64,000 nt of DNA from Flavobacterium luteum (GTDB lineage Bacteria; Bacteroidota; Bacteroidia; Flavobacteriales; Flavobacteriaceae), in assembly GCF_008806775.1 (NCBI RefSeq), contig NZ_WAEM01000005.1, forward strand, positions 158,138 to 222,137. The letters run 5' to 3'. Made by a program: the position numbers and the translations under genes. How positions within the stretch are numbered: position 1 is the first letter of the stretch; each line of letters begins with the position of its first letter. The notes beneath the pieces are model-generated. The model ran no database searches. It was not told the origin of the DNA and saw nothing but the letters and a program-made list of their open reading frames with translations. Shown piece after piece: positions 49,884 through 59,200 of the stretch.

Positions 49884-50860
49884 TACTTGTTCTGTTTGGT
49901 TCGCTTCTAGCTCTGGTTTGCTCTTTTCGCTTCTCGATACATTTTTGTTCCGTTGCACTGCACAAAAACACTCGAAGTGACGGTTTGATGAACCACTGGG
50001 AAACTTCTAACTTCTAACTCCCAACTTCTCGCTTCTCGCTTCTCGATACATTTTTGTTCCGTTGCACTGCACAAAAACACTCGAAGTGACGTATTGATGA
50101 ACTATTGTGCTAAGCGAAGTGACGTGTTGATGAACCACTGGGAAACTTCCAACTTCCAACTTCCAACTCCCAACTTCTAACTCCCAACTTCTAACTCCCA
50201 ACTTCTAACTCCCAACTTCTAACTCCCAACTTCTCGCTTCTCGCTTCTCGATACATTTTTGTTCCGTTGCACTGCACAAAAACACTCGAAGTGACGTATT
50301 GATGAACTATTGTGCTAAGCGAAGTGACGTGTTGATGAACCACTGGGAAAGTTCTAACTTCTAACTTCTAACTTCTCGCTTCTCGCTTCTCGATACATTT
50401 TTGTTCCGTTGCACTGCACAAAAACACTCGAAGTGACGTTTTTATGAACCTAAAATGCTAACTTGAAAACTAGATATAAAGTGTTTCGTCACTTCGAGTG
50501 CCGCCGCTTTTGGGCGGTGGTGTATCGAGAAGGTTTTTTATCGCTTTGTTTCGCTTCTAGCTTCGCTCCGCTCCCTGCGCTGGGGTCGATACTCCCGTTA
50601 GCTATCGGGATTGTTCCGTTGCACTGCACAAAAACACTCGAAGTGACGTGTTGATGAACCACTGGGAAACTTCTAACTTCTAACTTCTAACTTCTAACTT
50701 CTAACTTCTAACTTCTAACTTCTAACTTCTCGCTTCTCGATACATTTTTGTTCCGTTGCACTGCACAAAAACACTCGAAGTGACGGATGCGTACCCTTTA
50801 CGAAATTCGAAGTGACGGTTTGATAAACTATTGTGCTAATTGGTTTACTGTGGGAGTTTA
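49884..50860. repeat. Mosaic of constant-arm hairpin elements, block 4
   Basis: Five copies of the GTTCCGTTGCACTGCAC core (about 49948, 50056, 50261, 50403, 50752), one inverted GC-rich element (50448-50532), a CCCGTTAGCTATCGGG near-palindrome core (50593), and long heptamer arrays at 50145-50248 and 50670-50735. No gene. Confidence 0.88.
50670..50735. repeat. Heptamer tandem array (CTTCTAA)n
   Basis: Nine or so exact CTTCTAA units followed by CTTCTCG CTTCTCG that runs directly into ATACA of the next element. The heptamer equals the left arm start of the element. Confidence 0.9.
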
Positions 50861-50949
50861 CCTTCCCGTGCTAGAACTCCTGGCTGCTTTGCGAAAGGTT
50901 TTATAATTAGTGATGAGCGAAGTTATGAAAAAGGAAAGTACAACTTACC

Positions 50950-50977
50950 AAAAAACTTGCCATGGGATTTAGCAAGT
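50950..50977 (-). terminator. Terminator of the HepT/MntA operon
   Basis: On the minus strand ACTTGC, 11-nt loop, GCAAGT, then TTTTTT. It starts 14 bp beyond the HepT stop codon. Confidence 0.7.
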
Positions 50978-50990
50978 GTTTCCGCTAGTT

Positions 50991-51329
50991 TTATTCTTTA
51001 GCTAGAAATTCGTCAATCTGTTTGTGTATATCTGGAATTTTATTTTTAATAACATCCCAAACAATGGAATAATTGACGCCAATGTAATCATGAATTAATC
51101 GATCACGCATTCCAGCCATATTTTTCCACTGAATTGTATTCCATTTGACTTTAAAATCTGCTGGAATTTGTTTAGTTGCTTCACCAATAATTTCTAAACT
51201 TCTCACAGTTGCACGTTTTAAAGTTTCGTCTTCTAAGAAATCTTCAAATAGTAAGTTTTTACTAATGGAAATTAGGTATATACATTCGTCATGAATATGT
51301 TTAAGATATTTTTCCGGATCTTTATACAT
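50991..51329 (-). CDS. hepT: HepT-like HEPN toxin (DUF86)
   Basis: A 112-residue all-helical HEPN protein. R75-x4-H80-x-Y82 (RDRLIHDY) is the RX4HXY motif of HepT ribonuclease-type toxins, intact here. The preceding SLEIIGEATKQIP helix is typical of DUF86. Its start overlaps the 3' end of the nucleotidyltransferase gene by 8 bp. In characterised HepT/MntA pairs the MntA partner neutralises HepT by AMPylating the tyrosine of this motif. Confidence 0.92.
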   Translation of the reverse strand: MYKDPEKYLKHIHDECIYLISISKNLLFEDFLEDETLKRATVRSLEIIGEATKQIPADFKVKWNTIQWKNMAGMRDRLIHDYIGVNYSIVWDVIKNKIPDIHKQIDEFLAKE

Positions 51330-51618
51330 ATTGAACTTCGTTTAAAATTTTCGGGCCAATATATGGACTCAAACCATTTTTGGTAACAACTCCTATTTTT
51401 TCATTTTTGAATATCTTTTCAAATAAATCATAAACAGCCATGTAGTTGTCAAAATTTTCTTTTTCAGGTTCAAAATCAATCAACAAATCAATATCACTTT
51501 CACTTGATTGTTCATTGCGCAAGTAAGAACCAAACAGGCCAACGTTTCGAATGCCAAATTTCGAAAGCTTTAGCTTATTAGACTTTAGTGTTTTTAATAT
51601 GTTATCTTTTGTTGTCAT
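51322..51618 (-). CDS. mntA: MntA-like minimal nucleotidyltransferase antitoxin
   Basis: A 98-residue minimal nucleotidyltransferase. GSYLRNEQSSESDIDLL (residues 30-46) gives the GSx10DxD metal motif with D42 and D44. It is first in the operon with hepT, overlapping by 8 bp, and has its own promoter (TATATTTG, 13 bp upstream). Expected to AMPylate and silence the HEPN toxin. The pair is a complete, apparently intact module. Confidence 0.92.
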   Translation of the reverse strand: MTTKDNILKTLKSNKLKLSKFGIRNVGLFGSYLRNEQSSESDIDLLIDFEPEKENFDNYMAVYDLFEKIFKNEKIGVVTKNGLSPYIGPKILNEVQYV

Positions 51619-51631
51619 TTTAAACTTTTTT

Positions 51632-51639
51632 CAAATATA
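51632..51639 (-). promoter_or_regulatory. -7 box of the mntA-hepT operon
   Basis: TATATTTG on the minus strand, 13 bp before the ATG at 51618. Confidence 0.6.
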
Positions 51640-51711
51640 CAAAAGTTTATTGTTTGAAGTTTCGTGCAGTTTAAAAATTAGGGGTACGGCTTTTGTTGGA
51701 ATGATAAATAA

Positions 51712-52790
51712 TTCATAATTCACCACTCACTATGATCTCTAATACCAAGCGAAGTTCCTTTTTGCAAGTAGTACATCTATGTTTCTATGTGGTAAAAAAC
51801 TTCTCGATACAATTTTAAGTAATAAAGCTGTCGCATTATTATTTAAAATCACTCGAAGTGACGTTTTGATGAACTATTGTGCTAAGCGAAGTGACGGTTT
51901 ATTAACCACTGGAAAACTTCTAACTTCTCGCTTCTAACTTCTCGCTTCTGGCTTCTCGATACATTTTTGTTCCGTTGCACTGCACAAAAACACTCGAAGT
52001 GACGGTATGGTTAACTATTGTGCTAAGTGAAGTGCCGTTTTTATGAACCTAAAATGCTAACTTGAAAACTAGATATAAAGTGTTTCGTCACTTCGAGTGC
52101 CGCCGCTTTTGGGCGGTGGTGTATCGAGAAGGTTTTTTATCGCTTTGTTTCGCTTCTAGCTTCGCTCCGCTCCCTGCGCTGGGGTCGATACTCCCGATAG
52201 CTATCGGGATTGTTCCGTTGCACTGCACAAAAACACTCGAAGTGACGTGTTGATGAACCACTGGGAAACTTCTAACTTCTCGCTTCTAACTTCTAACTTC
52301 TCGCTTCTCGCTTCTCGCTTCTCGATACATTTTTGTTCCGTTGCACTGCACAAAAACACTCGAAGTGACGGTTTGATGAACCTAAAATGCTAACTTGAAA
52401 ACTAGATATAAAGTGTTTCGTCACTTCGAGTGCCACCGCTTTTGGGCGGTGGTGTATCGAGAAGGTTTTTTATCGCTTTGTCTCGCTTCTCGATACATTT
52501 TTGTTTCGTTGCACTGCACAAAAACACTCGAAGTGACGTGTTGATGAACCACTGGGAAAGTTCTAACTTCTAGCTTCTCGCTTCTAACTTCTCGCTTCTA
52601 ACTTCTAACTTCTCGATACATTTTTGTTCCGTTGCACTGCACAAAAACACTCGAAGTGACGGTTTGATGAACCACTGGGAAACTTCTAACTTCTAACTTC
52701 TAACTTCTCGCTTCTCGCTTCTCGATACATTTTTGTTCCGTTGCACTGCACAAAAACACTCGAAGTGACGGTGGTGTGATAATTGACAAA
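51712..52790. repeat. Mosaic of constant-arm hairpin elements, block 5
   Basis: Five copies of the GTTCCGTTGCACTGCAC core (one with TTTCGTTG at 52503), one 14-bp-stem core (51807), two inverted GC-rich elements (52046-52131 and 52379-52464), the 18-bp palindrome core (about 52193) and several heptamer runs. A 190-bp stretch at 52046-52260 is nearly identical to 50448-50660. Confidence 0.88.
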
Positions 52791-52845
52791 TGGTAATTCA
52801 AATCGCTATTCTCCACCTTTTCCTACATTCTTAAATTACCAACTG

Positions 52846-52885
52846 TCGACCAAAAACGCAAAATCTCGACCAACGGCAAATTTAC
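52846..52885. promoter_or_regulatory. Direct repeat TCGACCA, 20-bp period
   Basis: TCGACCA followed by GCAAA occurs at 52846 and 52866. Such two-turn direct repeats are bound by LytTR- or AraC-type regulators. A TAACTTTG box lies downstream at 52940. Confidence 0.5.
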
Positions 52886-53128
52886 AAAAGCACCACAAAA
52901 ATTTAACATTCGTTTCATCTCAACTCTCTTGAAACTGTGTAACTTTGAATGGTAATTTTGGGGAAATTACATCATTTACAAGCCAAAAGTAGGCGTATAG
53001 CATATTGTTTTTTTTACAACAAGTGGTTTTTTTAGCCAAAACAAAAGCAACAAAACACATTAAATGCTATACTATTTTTAACGAATAAGCCTATTTATTA
53101 ACAATTTTTGCATTTTTTACAAAAAACC
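52886..53128. other. Upstream region of giant gene 2
   Basis: AT-rich, contains a 7-bp stem GTAATTT/AAATTAC at 52952-52970 and the alternative TAACTTTG box at 52940-52947. No gene. Confidence 0.4.
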
Positions 53129-53159
53129 TTTGCAGAAGTCATTATTTTATTTACGTTTG
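53129..53159 (+). promoter_or_regulatory. Promoter of giant gene 2
   Basis: TTTG, exactly 19 bp, TACGTTTG: full match to the Bacteroidota consensus. It predicts a leader of about 105 nt. Confidence 0.8.
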
Positions 53160-53192
53160 TAGTCCCCCCAAGTTTTTTGCTCGATTATAAGA

Positions 53193-53212
53193 AGAAGTAT
53201 GCACATACTTCT
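53193..53212. promoter_or_regulatory. 20-bp palindrome in the leader of giant gene 2
   Basis: AGAAGTATG and CATACTTCT around CA form a perfect inverted repeat within the predicted 5' untranslated region, 60 bp before the start codon. It may be an operator or an RNA hairpin. Confidence 0.7.
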
Positions 53213-53272
53213 CACTATATATTTATTTTTTTACATTAAAACAAAAACGTTTTTTAATTAAACCCTTTTTTT

Positions 53273-56200
53273 ATGAACAACTTTACGCAAGCTTTTTATA
53301 CCACAAAAAGCAAATTAACAAGTCTAGTTTTATTGGTGTTTTTTGCCTTGATGCTAGTTCCAGAGTTGGCAACTGCTCAACCGTGGACTTATGATTTTGG
53401 TTCAGGTACAGGTACAGCTAATAATGCTAATTCTGGTACTGGATTGACCACCTTCTTTAGCACTACAGTTTCACCAGCAACAGCAACGCCTTCGGGAGGT
53501 GGAACGTATAGAGTTCGTGTAGGTGCTGCTGGAGGTTCAATTGTAGCTGCTAATCCTGGAACAACACTTGGTACAAATACAGAGTTGCAGTTGAATGCTG
53601 CGACTTCAGCTGCTACAAATAAGTTAGGGATTTATGACTGGACCACGCCAAGTACTGTTGCTTATCTTAAAACTAAGATTCGTACAACTGGAAGTGCTAC
53701 AGGTGTACTAAATATATCAATGGGTAATAGTACAATGGCTAATGATAGTCAAAGTTATACAGCTCATTATGCTAATTCATTAGTAAGTTTAACGTTAACC
53801 TACACCGCAGGTGCCCTTACTGTTGTCAGACGAAATGGAGGTTCTAATACTTCTGTTACGGGAAGTGGTTTAGCAAAAGATACTAATCAAATTGTTGAAA
53901 TATACGCAAATAATGGTGCAGGTACTGCAAATTATACAATATCAGGTACAGGTTATACTTTGGCTACGAAAACCTGGGATTTGTGGGTTGATGGAACAAG
54001 AGTTGTTACTAATGCTGCAACTGCTGGAGGTGGATCTGTTACAAATTTGACTGCAGTAGGTTTTTTTGCTGAAACTAGCTCCACAAACAATGCGTTTATG
54101 TATATTGATGATATTGAATATTCAAATGCATTGCCTTCTGTTACTAACTACACCGTTACTTTTGACGGTAATACGTCAACAGGAGGTTCTACAGCCACAC
54201 AAACTATCGCTCAAGGTGCTTCTGCAAACTTGACTGCTAATGGGTATACTAAAACAGGAAACGTTTTTGCAGGTTGGGCAACCACCGCAGGAGGAGCAGT
54301 AGCTTATGCTGACGGTGCCAGTTATACCATGGGTAGTGCTAATGTTACCTTATTTGCTAAATGGACACCTACTTACACAGTTACCTTTGATGGCAATACA
54401 TCAACAGGAGGGTCGACCGCTACTCAAACTATTGCACAAGCTGCTTCGGCTAACCTAACATCTAATGGGTATACTAAAACAGGTTATGCATTTGCAGGTT
54501 GGGCAACCACTGCGGGTGGTGCGGTAGCTTATGCTAACAATGCCAGTTACACTATGGGTAGTGCTAATGTTACTTTATTTGCCAAATGGACTGCCAATAA
54601 CAATACGTTAAGTTTTAATGGTAATACCAATACAGGTGGTTCTACAGCCAGTCAAACAATTGCCTCTGATGCGTCAGCTACATTAACTACTAATGGGTTT
54701 ACCAAAACGGGATATACTTTTGCGGGTTGGGCAACCACCGCAGGTGGTGCAGTAGCGTATGCTGACGGAGCTAGTTATACTATGGGAACCGCAAATGCAA
54801 CCTTGTTTGCCAAGTGGACCGCTAACAATAATACGCTTTCTTTTAACGGAAATAGCGAGGATAGCGGTAGTACTGCCAGTCAAACTATTGCTACAGCGGC
54901 TTCGGCCACTTTAAATTCAAATGGGTTTGTAAAAGCTGGTTTTTCTTTTGGTGGTTGGTCAACTACATTAGGTGGTGCCTTAGCTTATGCTGATGGTGCC
55001 TCTTATACCATGGGAACTGCTGATGCTACATTATATGCGATTTGGACCTCGGCAACTACTCACGATATTACTTTTGATGCTAATACCGGCACAGGTACTA
55101 TGGCGAATCAAACCATTGCTGAAGGAAATACAGCTGCATTAACTGCTAATGCCTTTACTAAAACAGGCTATACCTTTGCAGGTTGGGCAACCACTGCAGG
55201 TGGCGCAGTAGCTTATGCTAACAGTGCTAACTATACGATGGGATTAGTAGACGTTACGCTATATGCAAAATGGACTGCAAATAACAATACACTGTCGTTT
55301 AATGGTAATACCAATACAGGTGGTTCTACTACCAGTCAGACTATTGCCACTGATGCAACGGCTACATTAAACTCTAATGGGTTTACCAAAACTGGTTATA
55401 CTTTTGCAGGTTGGGCAACCACCGCAGGTGGTGTAGTAGCGTTTGCTGATGGTGCCAGTTATACTATGGGAACTGCCAATGCTACTTTGTTTGCAAAATG
55501 GACAGCCAATAACAATACGATTACTTTTGATGGGAATACATCAACAGGTGGTTCTACTACTAGTCAAGTAATTGCTACGGCAGCTTCGGCAAATTTGAAT
55601 GCTAATGGCTACACTAAAGCTGGATTTACTTTTGCAGGTTGGGCAACCACTGCGGGTGGAGTAGTAGCTTTTGCTGACGGTGCCAGTTATACAATGGGAA
55701 CGGCTAACGTTACCTTGTTTGCTAAATGGACTGCGATAACTTATACGATAACTTTTGACGGAAATACTAATACTGGTGGTTCTACCGCTAGTCAAAGTAT
55801 TGCCTCTGGTTCTTCGGCTAATTTAACAGCAAATGGTTTTACAAAAACAGGATTTGTTTTTGCAGGTTGGTCTACCACTGCTGGTGGTGCCGTAGCTTTT
55901 GCCAATCAAGCTAGCTACACTATGGGTACTGCCGATTTAACTTTGTATGCACAGTGGAATCAAGTTGTATTTTATGAAACTATGGGTTCAAGCTCTAATG
56001 TTATAGCTGCTACTTATACAGGTTATTCTACTTTTCCTTCAGGTACATTTACCTATGCAGGTACTAATTCTGGTGTTGTTGGTACTTCAACCTCTATACA
56101 AACAACTAATCCTTCATCAGGTACTTTACCTAATGGCTTTACAGCATCTGGTACAAGTAACGTTCAATTAGCTGTAAGCACAACTAGATATGTAGAGTTT

Positions 56201-59200
56201 GGAGGTATCGATACGGAGACTTTTAGTAATCTTTTACTAAGTTTTAATGTTTGGAGAAGTACGACTTCTGCTGCGGGATCAACAGGATTAGTGGTAGAGG
56301 TAAGTACTGATGGTATTACTTACAGTCCTGTAACATATACTGCTTTAGGTACAACTGCAAGTACCTATTATTTTAGAACTAGTGCATCAGTTATACCTTC
56401 AACAACCAACTTGAGAATTCGTTTTAGCAATACTACAGCTGCTGCTACTGAATATAGAATTGATGACGTATTATTGTCAGGAACAAGAATTCAAGAATCA
56501 GAAATTGTAGTGAGAGGAAATAATGTGATCATCCCTGGTGATGATACGAATACTGCTGCTACAGGTGATGATACTGACTTTGGTAGTGTGGTTGCTCCGG
56601 GAACTGCTTCTCAAGCTAAAACATTTACCATACAAAATAAAGGAGCTTTAGCGTTAAACTTAACAGGTACTCCTAGAGTTAGAGTTACAGGTGCTAACGC
56701 TGCTGACTTTACGGTGACTACACAGCCATCGACTCCAGTTGCAGCAGGTACTGTTAACACTACTGCTACTTCTACAACTATTACTCCTGCGACTACTACC
56801 TTTGTAGTTACTTTTGATCCTTCAGCTGCAAGTGTTCGTACTGCTCAAATCGAGATTGATAGTAATGATAGTAGTGAGCCTACGTATACCTATAATATTC
56901 AAGGTACAGGAATCAACAGTAATACATCAGACATTGTAGCTGATAGCGGTTTCACTCCTCCAACCAATATTGCTTATGGTAGCTACCAAGGTTCTCCGGC
57001 TACTGCGGCAAATAGTTTACCGGTATTCCAGTTTATTATTGAAGATGGTGGCGGTGTTGTTGATGATGCTGATAATGTGGGTACTCGTTTAACAGATATT
57101 GCATTTAATGTGACTTCAGGATTTGCTGCTATTAGCTCAGCTGCTTTAATGAGCGGTGGCGTAAAAGTGAATACTTCTGAACCTACTATAGCGTCTAATA
57201 CGATTACATTTGCAGGTTTACCTAACACGGCAGCGTTTACTACTGCTGATTTTGGAACAAAAACACTTACGTTACAATTAACATTCGCATCAACAGTAAC
57301 CGATAATACGTTGATTCGTATGGCAGTTTCTTCAGCTACAGCTGCTGCTACTGGTTCAGGTTTTGCTGCTGCCGATGCGGGTGGTGCTACTTCTTCAACT
57401 GTTGCTACAAACAATAAAATTGCTGTTGTTGCAGATCGTTTAGCGTTTGTAACGAATCCAGTGGCCTATCGTGCGATTAATGTGGCGATGCCAGCGATTA
57501 CTGTTTCTGCAAACGATGGTAATGGTAACAGAGATTTAGATTTTACCACTTCTGTAACGGTTACATCTAGTGGTACATTAACAGGAACTACAGTAGCTGC
57601 TAGTGGCGTTACTAATGGTTTGGCTACATTTAATGCTACATCAATTGTTCACACAGCTTTAGGAACAGGATTAAAACTGACTGCTGCTGCTAGTGGTATT
57701 TCAGGAGGTCCTTATGAGTCGTCTGCTTTTGAAATTGGAGATTATGCATATGTTACTGGCGATTTTAGAACGAATTCAACTACCATCACATGGGGTGGTG
57801 GTTCTGCAACTGGAAATTTCCAAACGTTTAACGCTACAACCAATATTTGGTCAGGAACTGCGCAACCATCAGTAAGTATTGACAACACTGTGACTGTATG
57901 GGTACGAAACGGACATACTGTTACCATAGGTACGGCTATTAGTGGAGGTGCAACTTCTTCAAATCTTAAAGTGCTTTCTGGAGGTGCTGTTATATCAGCT
58001 AATACTTACAGGATAAATTCACTTTATATCTACAGTGGTGGTACTTTTACTTATACTGCTAATCCACTTACTATCAATAACAATTTTGATATTGAAGACA
58101 ATGGAACTTTTAACTATCAATATCCTTCTAATCCAGCTGATGCTGTAGCAATGTGGAATGGAGTTGAAAATTTCCGTCCTTTATCAAATTTCGTAATTAA
58201 GAGTTGTGATGCTGCTGCTGGTATTTTACCTCCTGCTGCTTCACCCAATTCTACTATTGGATCTGCTGTGATTTCCAATAACACTGTTCTTGGAGTTACC
58301 GCTTATTTTGGTAACTTAATAATAGATACTGGTTCTGGTAATACTCCTACCCGTTTAAGTACTGGAGGGAATTTGTCTTCTGCGACAAATTATTTAACAC
58401 ACAATGATTTGATATTCAGAACAGGAGCTAGTATGCCAATAACAAATAATGCTTCTACTTTTATTATTGGACGTAATATATTATTTGACACTGCCTTTGC
58501 TTCTACAATAACTGGAACCACTTCTGCAGTGAGCCCAACCATCACAGTAAAAGGAAGTATACTAGGAACTTCAGGTTCTACTAATGGTTTCACGTTATTA
58601 AATAGTACTACTGCAGGTTCAGGATTTACTTTGAATGTAGATGGTGATATTATTTATAATGGTTCTGGTGCTGGTTCACTTTCTACTAACCTTAACGGTG
58701 GAACAAATACAGCGGGAAGTGCTGGTACAGTAACTGTGAACTTGAAAGGAGATTTGAAGTTTACAAGTACCAATACTTTAAGAGCAAGTTCGTCTACTAT
58801 ACCTCCAACAACTACTAACTTTAACTTTGTGAGCGGAGGTAATGGTTCTACAGCGGCAACTACTCAAACTATTGATATTGCTTCGACTGCTGCTACTGAA
58901 AACAATGGTATTAGCTTTAGAGCAACAGGTAGTTATGTGAAACTGATTAATCAGAATTTAGACTTAGGAACTAACGCTTCTTTTGCTCTTACGAATGCTA
59001 CAGCTACGTTGGATTTTGGTTTCGATGGTATTTATGATTCTCCAACGAATTTATCAGCAGGAACCACGGGCTTAAATATTGTGAATGTTTCAGGAGCAAC
59101 AGGTACAACCTTTAGTTTTGCCAATGGATCTACTTTAAAGATTACTTCTAATAAGGGTCTTCTTAGTACTACTGCATTTGGTAACGTTCAAACCAATACT

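Noticed and set aside
50007..50201. Heptapeptide-like frames (ELEVGSWKLEVGS)
   Set aside because: A 7-bp repeat read in codons gives an open 7-residue pattern by default; no start, ribosome site or conservation argument.
50463..50654. 63-codon frame repeated at 52062-52253
   Set aside because: Both copies are translations of the inverted GC-rich element and its neighbour; identity reflects the repeat, not a duplicated gene.
46883..52790. Possible CRISPR array in the repeat island
   Set aside because: Repeats are irregularly spaced, of several types, and the segments between them are themselves repeated; no cas gene is near.
45354..52790. Insertion sequence or integrated prophage
   Set aside because: No transposase, integrase or phage structural gene is present in this interval; the repeats are non-autonomous.
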